Assembly (NCBI GenBank): GCA_009663005.1
Contig: VIGQ01000050.1
Location: 55,001-65,000, forward strand
Direction: 5' to 3'
Length of the DNA: 10,000 nucleotides
DNA from: Actinidia chinensis
Taxonomy: Eukaryota > Streptophyta > Magnoliopsida > Ericales > Actinidiaceae
In this document: positions 1 through 6,840 of the stretch, piece by piece
Layout of the letters: each line of letters opens with the position of its first letter
Position numbering within the stretch: the first letter of the stretch is position 1
Position numbers and translations under genes: made by a program
Notes under the pieces: generated by a model
Seen by the model: only the letters and a program-made list of their open reading frames with translations
Databases searched by the model: none
What the model was told of the DNA's origin: nothing

Positions 1-152
1 GGCACTCCCAATTTGTTGGCAGACCTCAGTCCTGCGATCAGAGCTTCATATTCGGTTTCGTTGTTCGTTGCTGGAAAATTAAAGCGGAGGCATTGTTCGA
101 AAACTGCTCCTTCCTGCGCCTGCCCCTTGGCTATTTCTGGCTCCGTCTACGT
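1..152 (-). pseudogene. Second (archaeal-type) RNase H domain, partial and frameshifted
   Basis: In Ty3/gypsy elements of the Tat branch, an additional RNase H follows the normal RT-RNase H and may degrade the RNA strand during reverse transcription. The start of the fold is visible as WRMHVDGA, with the VDGA codons at 139-150 and the likely catalytic Asp at 145-147. After a glycine/alanine-rich stretch the frame changes near 105-115. It resumes as FNFPATNNETEYEALIAG, down to about base 20, and this includes the expected acidic residue in YEAL (Glu codon 45-47). The spacing between the two motifs looks shorter than usual for the family, suggesting a small deletion as well as a frameshift. The domain is cut by the left edge of the window. 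Identification is by motif only. Confidence 0.75.
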
Positions 153-965
153 GCATTCTCCATGCCAAAGAAAGGTCTATCTGAGGTGATTCTATTATAA
201 CCTCTGCTCCCTCAGGTAAAACTCCTTGGTTCGACGGGGCCATTTTCTCTGGGTGGCCCTAGATCGACCTCGGTATTCCCATTCGTAGTTCTGAGCTCGA
301 ATGGTGCATCTTGTGAGTTTTCCTCCTCCTCTTCACGGAGATTTTGATTGACTCCTGCTCTGGGATTCCCGGCCTGGGGAAAAACCTCTGCCACGAAGTC
401 CGCCAGTACCTGCCCCTTGATTGCCGCCTTGGCGAGAACTTTATGTCAAACTGCCCAAGCTCTAAGGACCATTTAGAGAGTCGGCCCGTCAGGTCTGCTT
501 TCAGTAAGACAACTTTGAGCAGGTATTCGTGTAAACCGAGATGGGGTGCACTTGGAAAATAGTGCATCATATGAGTGCGTGAGGTCACTATTACGGCTAG
601 AATGAGTTTTCTAATGGTAAGTATCGTGTTTGGCAATCAGTTAATGTTTTGCTCACAAAATAGATAGGGCGCTACTCATTATCCATCTCTCTTAACAAAA
701 CCACCTCACGGCGTTTGGATACCGCGAGATAAACATGGAGCAGCTCTCCTTCTCGGCGTGGAGAGAAGTGGAGGCTCTGTCAAATATTTTTTGAATTGTT
801 GGAGTGCCAATTCGGATTCCTCATCCCACAGAAATTTGGTGTTTTTTTGTCGTAAAGATCTTAAAAATGGGCGACATTTGTCAAAAGACTTACTGATGAA
901 TCGGTTGAGAGCTGCTGCCATCCCTGTGAGTTTCTGTACCTCTTTGGCATTTCCGGCTAGTTAAC
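153..965 (-). pseudogene. RT-associated RNase H region of pol, degenerate
   Basis: This is the RNase H and connection region that follows RT in Ty3/gypsy pol. Several frames are needed. One at 921-706 carries NRFISKS, then FLWDEESELALQQFKKYL and PPLLSTP, typical of the RT/RNase H junction. A second shows RPIYFVSKTLTDCQTRYLPL at about 672-612. A third, from 636 down, gives LILAVIVTS and later GRLSKWSLELGQFDIKF. A frame change near 430 then gives KGQVLADFVAEVFP and an acidic stretch with four consecutive Glu. Stops fall at about 695-680 and at 212, and three TAG/TAA stops cluster at 958-972. The acidic segment (about 345-210) is probably the linker to the second RNase H. No functional enzyme is expected. 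Confidence 0.8.
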
Positions 966-969
966 TAGT

Positions 970-1660
970 CTATGGCGGCAATTTGCTCTGGGTTAGCTTC
1001 GATACCCCGTCTTGTGACTAGATGACCGAGGAATTTCCTTGAGCCTACACCAAAGGCACACTTCGCTGCCTTAAGGTCTGAGCTTATGTTGTCAGAGGAT
1101 TGCAAAAATCTCGGACAAGTCCCTGAGATGATCAGATTCTTCTCTACTTTTTACCACCATGTCGTCAATGTAGGCGTCCATGGTCCTGCCTAAGACGGGC
1201 TTGAACATTTCGTAACCATTCGCTGGTATGTGGCCCCGGCATTTTTGAGCTCAAATGGCATGACTTTGTAGCAGAACCCTCCCTAGGGTGATAAATGTAG
1301 TATTTTCCTGATCTGGTCCATGCAGAGCGATTTGATGATATCCTCTGTACGCGTCAAAGAACTCATACGGGCATGACCCGAAGGTGCTACCAACCAACGA
1401 TCAATTTTTGGTAATGGAAAACAGTCTTTAGGGCAAGCCCGATTGAGATTAGTGAAATCAACGCAAACCCGCCACTTGCCCATTTTCTTTTCACCACCAC
1501 GGTATTCGATAGCCAATTGGGGTAAATGACTTCGATTATTGCATCAGCTTCCTTGAGTTTCTCCACTTTTTCTATCACCGCGTCCACGTGCTCGGGCGCC
1601 GACCTTCTCCCCTTGTTTGACCAATCAAAATTTCCCGGTTGAACGTTCAGCTCGTGCTTA
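970..1660 (-). pseudogene. Reverse transcriptase domain of pol, degenerate
   Basis: Reverse transcriptase would copy the element RNA into DNA. In element order the visible blocks are: EKVEKLKEADAIIEVIYPNW (about 1640-1525), GKWRVCVDFTNLNRACPKDC with FPLPKID (about 1480-1400), a YQRMV block after KNAGATYQ (about 1265-1225), and the catalytic YIDD box, intact at 1172-1161 and followed by [12 protein letters not shown] later [10 protein letters not shown] block lies near 1045-1005. The blocks sit in different frames, with breaks near 1520-1500, 1385, 1300, 1215 and 1110. The usual FGL after the MPF motif reads MPFEL, a Gly to Glu change. The YxDD Asp pair survives, but the reading frame is beyond use. 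The identification as plant Ty3/gypsy RT is firm. Confidence 0.9.
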
Positions 1661-2060
1661 ATGAAGTTTGGGTTAATTCCCGGTATTTCATAGGAGGTCC
1701 ATGCAAATGCCTCGATGTTAGCTTTTAGGAGTTGGATGAGTTCGGTCCTCTCACATTCATTTAGGTCTGACTCGACGAGAAAGAAAGAATCGATCTGAAC
1801 TCGGCTCATCCAATTCATAGCGCACCAATTCTTCGATGACCTTTGCCTCGGATCACGACCCACATCCTCCAACACTTCTATATCTTCCTCGACCATTTGA
1901 ACTTCTTTCACCGCCGCCTTGGTCGACATTGTGGCCAGGTAGCATTGTTTTGCGGTTAGTTTGTCTCCATATATAGCCTCATCACCTCGGGGCGTGAGGA
2001 ACTTTATGGCTTGGTGAAGTGTGGAAGCCACTCCCTCATCCTGTGCAACCAATCTCTTCC
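1661..2060 (-). pseudogene. Protease-to-RT linker of the polyprotein
   Basis: This stretch is mostly open in one minus frame (an open stretch runs 2052-1387). It encodes the tail of the protease region and the linker before RT. Visible text includes ASTLHQAIKFLTPRGDEAIY, AKQCYLATMSTKAAVKEVQM, an acidic VEEDIEVLEDVG stretch, and ERTELIQLLKANIEAFAWTS followed by PGI.P.FIKHEL. These blocks are familiar from plant Ty3/gypsy polyproteins, where the FAW...PGI...HEL pattern comes just before the RT fingers. Around 1855-1795 the text loses similarity for about 20 residues and then recovers, which fits two compensating indels. No enzymatic role is known for the linker itself. Confidence 0.75.
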
Positions 2061-2530
2061 CACAATAGCATTATATGGTGATAGTATATCCACCACTACA
2101 AATTCCATCATTAGTTCTTGGGAGCCTGCTCGGTTTTGAGAGACACGGTTCCCAAGGGCCAATGCGCTTGAGCATTAAACCCGATAGCAGAGCTCAGTAT
2201 GGTTTCAATTTGGTCTTGGAAGCTTTAATTGTTTGAATAAATCGTAATACATACCTCGATCGAGCTTCCGGGTTCCACAAGGATTCTCTTGATGTCGTAC
2301 CCTCCGATCCTTAACTGGCCACTAAGGGATCCATTAGGAATTTTGTACTCTTTCGAGGTCCGCCCTAGAAAGGTGACGTATTCCCTCTCATCTTCGGCCA
2401 CCTTCATCTTCTTCGGCAGTGATTGGACTGAAAGCACCTCATGCATTTGCTTGATCATGCGAATCTCGTTCCAGATTTTATTTCTAGACTGGGGTCATTC
2501 GGCCCCCCGATCATGTGAATAGTGCCTAGG
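2061..2530 (-). pseudogene. Aspartic protease region of the polyprotein, inactive-looking
   Basis: The retroviral-type aspartic protease cuts the Gag-Pol polyprotein. The region opens with [20 protein letters not shown] (about 2463-2395) and then [20 protein letters not shown] (about 2325-2261). In this family the flap-side catalytic motif is D-x-G-S-S; here it reads E-P-G-S-S, with a Glu codon at 2273-2275 where Asp is expected. The frame ends with a stop at 2225, then similarity resumes in other frames with GFNAQAHWPLGTVSLK (about 2188-2140), EFVVVDILSPYNAIVGRDWL (about 2105-2050) and continues into the linker. Both the catalytic substitution and the frame breaks indicate loss of function. 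Domain assignment rests on position between gag and RT and on the motif pattern. Confidence 0.75.
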
Positions 2531-2559
2531 GGCAAGTCTTCATCCCCGCGTCTGCGGCT

Positions 2560-2998
2560 TTTTCCATTTCCGCTCCGACTCAGTCGGGCCTCCTGTCGGC
2601 CTCGGTCTCGGCCGCTTCTGCCTGGGTCTTCTCATTATCTACGAACTCTTTAAGGTGTTCGTCACGGCTTAGTTGCTCTAGAAAAACCTTGGGAGCCTTT
2701 GTGGGGGGGGTTGGGGGTGGGGGTGTTTTTTTGCCAGTTTTTCGATTTTGTGCCCTTCTCACCGTGATACGATCACCTCCAACGCTGATTTTGCCTTTTT
2801 GGGTCGCCCCTATTGGCTTTGGCCTCTTGAAGTATGGTTTGTCTCTGATTCAGCTAGGAGTTTGTAAATCAGTTCCTTGAAGACCATGTTAATTCCCTAC
2901 TTAGCCCTAGTTTCGTATGGGCTAGATCCGTCTCTTCTTTTGACTAGAGCCTCACACCGCGACCAACTTTGCCTTCGGTCTTCTCGGATTCCCTAACG
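2560..2998 (-). pseudogene. Gag C-terminal part with eroded zinc-knuckle region
   Basis: This is the nucleocapsid part of Gag, which in relatives carries a Cys/His knuckle that binds element RNA. Recognisable remnants are KRRDGSSPYETRAK (about 2945-2900), then INMVFKELIYKLLAESE (about 2890-2840). A candidate knuckle at about 2780-2731 reads W-R-stop-S-Y-H-G-E-K-G, where the expected first Cys is a TGA stop and the last Cys appears to be Trp. A frameshift lies inside it. Next to it is an unusual proline-rich stretch coded by runs of C on the minus strand (2702-2725). Then comes [20 protein letters not shown] and an acidic tail ending at 2580. The final [11 protein letters not shown] block (about 2535-2503) leads into the protease region. 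The knuckle reading is an inference from position and the remaining residues. Confidence 0.65.
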
Positions 2999-3496
2999 TC
3001 ATTCTCCAAATGGGCGAACATCTCGACCCAGGACATGAGTCCTAGCGGCCGGTTTGAGGTTAGCGCAGTTCTCCCATAAACTGTCCCCAAGAGCCAGTCC
3101 AAGTTTGTAACCTAGCCACAGCCATCTCTTCGGAACATTCCTCAATTTTGTTGTACATTCCCAATACCTCTTACTATAGTTCCTGATCGATTCGTTCCTG
3201 CCTTTCTTCAATGTTAGCAGCGAGCCAACTGCCTTGGGTGCCTTGGTATTTATGACAAACTGAGCTATAAATGACTCAGTAAGCTGATAAAAGCTCTCTA
3301 TTGACCCTGGCGATAATGTGTCGAACCATTTCAGCCCCAAGTCGCCCAGACTAGATGGGAATACTCTGCACTTGAGAGCATCCATATGATTCCATAGAGC
3401 CATCATCTGTCTTACATGGCTCACATGGGACCAAGGGTCTGACTTCCCGTCGTACAAGGTGAATCTAGGTGGTACGAATTTTTTCGGAGGGTCCAT
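2999..3496 (-). pseudogene. Gag capsid-like domain (Retrotrans_gag type), partly frameshifted
   Basis: This is the best preserved piece of gag, which builds the virus-like particle. The open stretch of 165 residues starts [20 protein letters not shown], followed by [20 protein letters not shown], then LGDLGLKWFDTLSPGSIESF and a SLLTLKKGRNESIRNYSKRY block. These match the capsid-like gag domain of plant Ty3/gypsy elements. Between about 3160 and 3110 the text drops out of family pattern, while another frame reads YNKIEECSEEMAVA. The original frame returns at [12 protein letters not shown], so two indels compensate each other. A final shift near 3045 moves the [13 protein letters not shown] block to another frame. 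The apparent start at 3496 is only the first ATG in this fragment; the true gag start is upstream. Confidence 0.85.
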
Positions 3497-4015
3497 CCCT
3501 TCTATCTCCCGGAACAGAAGTCTGGAATCCCAAATTAACCCCCATTCGTACCAATGCCATCGGATGAGCTGCAGACTCCATTAGCATGACGCTTCTGATT
3601 GCACTGGCCTCCCTCCCTTCGTCTATTAAGTTTTCTGTCTCATCCACCATCTGACTCTTTGCATTAAGCGCGTCCGTAGGTCTTCACTCCTCCGTGACCG
3701 ATGCAGTGAATATTTCTGCTTGCTCGACACCTCGGTTCTATTATCACCGTGGCTCTCCGGTTCGGATCGCTGACGGGTCGCCTCTCCTTTGGAGTTCTCA
3801 TTGGAAGGCTCTTTCTCCTCCTGATCTGCCCCTGGAAGACTATATATTGTCTGTTGGCGGCCTCCATAGTCGGTGTCCACCAAAATCTGCGGCCATTTGC
3901 GTCAGCTGTGTTGCAACGATCAATTATGACGTCCCGATCGTCCATTCCTCCGGGGATGTAACTGACCCTGCCTTTGCTTCGAGGTGGCCTTCGCCGCCCT
4001 CTGCGCATCAGCCAT
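3497..4015 (-). pseudogene. Gag N-terminal region, degenerate
   Basis: The first plausible gag start is the ATG at 4015-4013, which begins MADAQRAAKATSKQRQGQ and meets a TGA after 32 codons. Coding-like text then continues in other frames: a basic, Ser/Glu-rich region at about 3883-3650 ([11 protein letters not shown], then [20 protein letters not shown]), then [14 protein letters not shown] (about 3665-3615) and AHPMALVRMGVNLGFQ (about 3565-3520), which joins the capsid domain. The hydrophilic, charged composition is usual for the N-terminal part of plant Gag, but I do not recognise a catalytic or structural motif. Three minus frames stay open for long stretches here, so the original frame cannot be settled by eye. 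Confidence 0.55.
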
Positions 4016-4145
4016 AGTTTGCCCTCTCTATTCCCCGGGGACATTATGGGGACATGTGGGGGTTTCCCTCGGGTTTGACGGCTGCCAGAACATTTTTCGT
4101 CCCAAGAAGTCATGGGTAGCGACCTGTAAGTGTCTATAGTCGATT

Positions 4146-4163
4146 TTCCCTAGACAGCGCCAA
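4146..4163 (-). other. Primer binding site (PBS)
   Basis: On the minus strand the sequence immediately after the LTR end reads TTGGCGCTGTCTAGGG. The TGGCGC core (4162-4157) begins one base after the LTR terminal CA, where the tRNA primer for minus-strand DNA synthesis binds. TGGCGC-type sites are common in plant Ty3/gypsy elements. The match is to the last bases of a tRNA ending GCGCCA; which tRNA cannot be told by eye. The leader from here to the gag ATG at 4015 is about 130 nt with no recognisable feature. Confidence 0.7.
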
Positions 4164-4367
4164 TGGGTGGGGAGGAGTTTACAGTGCGGAACATCGAAAG
4201 TAGACCACCCACGAGATGCCCTTCGTTTTGGCTCCCAAAGCTGTGCACCAAGCTTGAAGATCATCTTAGTAAACTGCACAAGACGATAGTAAGTTGCCGA
4301 CGAAGTATTCTGAGAAATGGCTCTCCGCGGTCAAGTTAGATGACCGGAATGTTCAGTATGTATCCAG

Positions 4368-4397
4368 GAGAGAGAGAGAGAAAGGGAGAGAGAGCGG
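4368..4397. repeat. GA microsatellite inside the LTR
   Basis: Two short runs of GA dinucleotides are separated by AAGG. On the transcribed strand of the retrotransposon this is a CT-rich leader just downstream of the predicted start site, an arrangement often seen in plant 5' leaders. A second GA run of about seven units lies at 4993-5007, just outside the likely LTR end. Confidence 0.8.
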
Positions 4398-4435
4398 AGG
4401 AGAGAAAAATCCCCCTACCTCTAAAGTGACTTCTG

Positions 4436-4445
4436 CTTATATATT
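4436..4445 (-). promoter_or_regulatory. TATA-like box of the LTR promoter
   Basis: The minus strand reads AATATATAAG, a good plant TATA box. It lies about 275 bp upstream of the inner LTR end, so transcription would start near 4405-4412 and R plus U5 would be roughly 245 bp. This divides the LTR sensibly into a long U3 and a short R-U5. It is the only strong TATA match in the GC-richer part of the LTR. Assigning it as the promoter is an inference from position. Confidence 0.5.
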
Positions 4446-4950
4446 CAGCTCGGCGCGTGCCTTGACGCTCCCACGGATGACTTGGCATGGGTATCACATA
4501 ATCCCCCCCACACCACTTCACCCCCCTCCACCCCACCTCTCCCCCTTCTTTTTCCCCCTTTTCTTCCTCATTCTTGCAGAGAGGTTGGTTGTCATCCCTA
4601 TTACGTGGATTCTTCACGCCCGCCCTTTGGGCTGTCAATCATTACCCAAGGTGACAAGTATCGCTATGTTGCGTGTCATCAGTGGTATTCACCTGTCAAT
4701 CTTTGTATATAGACCGAGCGACGATGTGAGGTGGCGTGGCCGCCATTGTAGAAGGAGTTTATCCCCAGCTCGGGTAGGGTGGAGCGCTCGTTCTTTACTT
4801 CTCCCGAGCTCCAACCTCGCTGATGTGTATTGCCTCTCCAATGGTGGTCGGTTCGGGGGAATAACCCTGATATTAGGGGTGAAGACCCCGGCTGCAACCC
4901 CATACCTTCTCGTAAGCTGAGATATTTATTCGTGTTTCGTAGCCTTACCA

Positions 4951-5229
4951 TTGAATACATATTTAGCATCTTAAAGAAATTCTAGGCATGAGTAGAGAGA
5001 GAGAGAGCAATGCATGAGCTCGCTTTATAAGGAAACATAATTACGAATAAATGTAGCAATAAAAACAAGAACTGTGGGTATTAGTTATTTTCTTTCAGTT
5101 TGCCAAAAATTTGCTTAAACTATGGGAACAATATTCAAGCTTAACAACTCTTAACTCTCTTTAAATATTTGAAAAAGGTCATTGAAGACTTTGATGAAGT
5201 TTGAACTTTTGATCTAGCAAATTGCCTAG
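4951..5229. other. AT-rich spacer, no gene seen
   Basis: Between the retrotransposon and the coding-like block at 5230 the sequence is AT-rich. I see only a short GA microsatellite at 4993-5007. No open frame, RNA gene or terminal repeat stands out. Confidence 0.6.
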
Positions 5230-5395
5230 AAGAAGAGAAGTTACTTCAACCCAACAGGCCACCACCATTCTCCGATCGAAACGACCTTCGACAAAACTTA
5301 TGCCGTCACCGCATTGCCCATTGCCATCGACCGAATGGTTTCGGCTTCTCTCGATGACGGCCTCTGGGTCGCTGCTGCTCCAAACGATTTTCAAG
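5230..5395 (+). pseudogene. Possible orphan exon of unidentified protein
   Basis: This stretch is clearly richer in GC than its AT-rich flanks and has one frame that looks protein-like. It begins KKRSYFNPTGHHHSP, continues FDKTYAVTALPIAIDRMVSA, then SLDDGLWVAAAPNDFQ, and meets a stop at 5409-5411 if not spliced. The left edge follows a TTGCCTAG splice-acceptor-like sequence (acceptor AG at 5228-5229), and the right edge is CAAG followed by GT at 5396-5397, a good donor. Splicing there would give a 166-nt exon. I do not recognise the family. The other two plus frames and the minus strand also stay open for 70-75 codons, so this could be chance in a GC-rich patch. No neighbouring exon is visible within the AT-rich flanks, so if real it is probably a relic or captured piece. 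Confidence 0.3.
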
Positions 5396-5483
5396 GTCTG
5401 GAGTCATTATAAATTATTTAAAGGTTGGGACGTATCTCCAAAAATCTAGCTTGTAGGGGAGTTGAACCCAAATTTCATTTAAT

Positions 5484-5551
5484 TTTGCTCAAGTTTGTTG
5501 GCTATAACTTATATTTATTTGCTCAAGTTTGTTGGCTATAACTTATATTAT
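5484..5551. repeat. 34-bp tandem duplication
   Basis: The unit beginning TTTGCTCAAGTTTGTTGG occurs twice head to tail, at 5484-5517 and 5518-5551. The copies are identical except in their last two bases, so the duplication is recent or kept similar. It has no coding content. Confidence 0.95.
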
Positions 5552-5764
5552 TTTTGTGTTGAAAGCTATGAAACCTTTTTTGGAATGGGTTATATTTTAT
5601 AGTTATGGACCAAAACTTAATTCAAAAAAATGAAAATTATTTTTTGAGAAAATTCATTTTGTTGCTTCTTAACTTTTATTCTTTAATAAATTTTAACAAA
5701 AAAGAAGAGAATTAATGAATAGTCCACTTATAGGTAGTTGTAGTGCATTTGATTGGGGTTGTGC

Positions 5765-5804
5765 GGGGGGGGGGGGGGTGGGGGGGGGGGGGGGGGGGGG
5801 GGGG
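5765..5804. repeat. 40-bp poly-G tract with one T
   Basis: Fourteen G, one T, then twenty-five G. It is an extreme composition island in AT-rich DNA. G runs of this length could form quadruplex structures and are prone to slippage and to sequencing or assembly error, so the exact length should not be trusted. Confidence 0.95.
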
Positions 5805-6145
5805 TTTATTTTTCCTAATAATCCATGATTGATAATCTTTTATAACTAAAAGTTCATAATTTTTATGGGTATACAATATTACTCTTATTTTAATTATAAA
5901 TATATTTACTTATAATTATTCAAAAAAATGTCAACTCATCATCACCACTAGCCACCACTCTGGCCATCGCCACCGGCGACTTTTTGGTGAACTTTTGGCG
6001 ATGACTTTTTGGCGAACTCCGACGACCTTTTCAAAAATAAATTTAACTATTTTAGTATTCTGCAAGTCAAAAATAAATAGTGACAATTTACTTTTTGACT
6101 TTTCACAAATAAATTTATCTTCGAGAATTAATAGTGAAATTTATA

Positions 6146-6153
6146 CTTTTCGG
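6146..6153 (+). repeat. 8-bp target site duplication, left copy
   Basis: CTTTTCGG directly abuts the left terminal inverted repeat; an identical copy follows the right end at 6996-7003. Eight bases is the diagnostic duplication length of hAT transposons. Confidence 0.92.
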
Positions 6154-6288
6154 CATAGTTATCAGAACCGAACCGAACCGGTCAGTCGAACCGGTTCAAC
6201 CGGGAACTGGACCTCATATTGGTTTAGATTTATTATTTTACTGAAAATGCATGTGAACCGGTTTAAACTAGGAGAACCGGCCGATTTT

Positions 6289-6621
6289 TTAGAAAATCGG
6301 TGAACCGAATGAGTATTTGAAATTATTTTCCGTCGGCGTCGGCGGGGAGATCTTTTGAGATCTAACGGAGAATCGGCTAGAGGAGGACTCGCGGGAGTGG
6401 CAGCTGATGGTGGAGGAGTAATGAGCGTGCGACCGCGACCCCATCGGGCTCAGCACCGGCGTTGAGTGGAACGACGCCGTAGTCGCCATCGCCGTCTTCT
6501 CGTTGTTGTGAGAGTCCCGCAACGGACTCTGCACGTAGTACGCCGGCCTCCGCGGAGGCAACAAGGTCGCGACTCACTAGGCTCGTCACCTCCGAGTCTC
6601 TATCTTCTCATGCCTGTGCAT
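6289..6621 (-). pseudogene. LEA-14/NHL-like (LEA hydroxyproline-rich glycoprotein family) N-terminal exon fragment
   Basis: The minus strand encodes the N-terminal cytosolic part of a plant protein family annotated as late embryogenesis abundant hydroxyproline-rich glycoprotein, related to NHL/LEA-14 membrane proteins. The visible signature is PPRRPAYYVQSPLRDSHN, then SFHSTPVLSPMGS and SRESSSSRFS, in one frame from 6564 down. Upstream, DSEVTSL (about 6600-6580) is in another frame, and the likely original ATG at 6621-6619 is in a third, so at least two indels separate the start from the body. Family members continue into a transmembrane helix and a LEA-2 domain; none of that is present. The open frame instead ends at 6289 in residues coded by the transposon's own CCGGTT repeat (FGSPIF), so the fragment is fused to the element. 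It is a captured relic, not a gene. Confidence 0.8.
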
Positions 6622-6840
6622 TGCTCTCTCTTAGAAGAATGTGAAGTGAGAGAGAGAGAATGGGTTTTTGTTTTGGGCTTGTGTTTTGGAAAAGACTAAA
6701 GAGTCATGATGAGTATTAATTTGACACTGATAATGCAAGTGAGAAGACAAAGGTGTTGGTGTGTTGTAAGGGAAGGGGAGGACCGTCTGTACAGTTGGCA
6801 ATGCTAATTTGCAACGCATAGTGCACACCCGACCAAACTT
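6622..6840 (-). promoter_or_regulatory. Captured 5' leader and upstream region of the LEA-like gene
   Basis: Directly upstream of the ATG on the minus strand is a CT-rich leader (CTCTCTCTCTC at about 6646-6658), then mixed sequence to about 6840, where AT-rich transposon-like DNA begins. CT-rich leaders are usual in plant genes. I see no clear TATA box, so I cannot say whether the promoter core was captured too. The sequence is unlike the subterminal repeats, which supports its origin from a host gene. Confidence 0.45.

Larger units (their letters stand above)
1..4950 (-). mobile_element. Degenerate Ty3/gypsy (Tat-like) LTR retrotransposon, 5' portion
   Basis: The element reads right to left. 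In its own orientation the order is LTR, primer binding site, gag, protease, reverse transcriptase, RNase H and a second RNase H, all recognisable by conserved peptide patterns scattered over three minus-strand frames. Protease ahead of RT is common to both plant LTR superfamilies. The gag type, the RT motifs and the second RNase H point to Ty3/gypsy and to the Tat/Retand/Ogre branch (family knowledge). Integrase and the 3' LTR are not present and should lie left of base 1, so age cannot be estimated from LTR divergence here. Many frameshifts and stops mean this copy cannot make its own proteins. The right boundary is approximate: the coding-like, GC-richer sequence gives way to AT-rich spacer between about 4920 and 4990. 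Confidence 0.9.
4164..4950 (-). repeat. 5' LTR of the retrotransposon (outer end approximate)
   Basis: The inner end is well placed: it ends in CCCA on the minus strand directly before the PBS. The outer end is uncertain because the partner LTR is outside the window. TGG at the start of the minus strand near 4950 would pair with the inner CCA; 4988 is another candidate (TGCC). The LTR contains a GA/CT-rich microsatellite (4371-4396) and a pyrimidine-rich plus-strand stretch (about 4501-4568). The latter is purine-rich on the element strand but lies in U3 and should not be mistaken for the polypurine tract. The length of about 790-825 bp is reasonable for this group. Confidence 0.6.
5396..5944. 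other. AT-rich spacer with simple repeats
   Basis: No gene is visible. The stretch contains the 34-bp tandem duplication and the long G tract listed separately. The rest is AT-rich with many short A and T runs. Confidence 0.6.

Noticed and set aside
3664..4113. 149-codon minus-strand frame crossing the gag leader
   Set aside because: It begins before the likely gag start, is rich in Arg and Trp as expected for an off-frame reading, and competes with two other open frames over the same bases.
4501..4568. Purine-rich stretch on the element strand as polypurine tract
   Set aside because: A polypurine tract lies just upstream of the 3' LTR. This stretch is within U3 of the 5' LTR, upstream of the TATA-like box.
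4294..4920. 208-codon open frame on the plus strand
   Set aside because: It runs antisense through the LTR, is driven by pyrimidine-rich simple sequence, has no recognisable domain and overlaps another open frame on each strand.
5995..6303. 102-codon plus-strand frame with repeated ARG/THR/GLY text
   Set aside because: It crosses the hAT boundary at 6154 and its repetitive part is translation of the GGTTCAACCGG units.
6160..6310. Repeated CCGGTT units as a CRISPR-like or operator array
   Set aside because: The units are degenerate, lack regular spacers and occur again in inverted form at the other end of the element, so they are hAT subterminal repeats.
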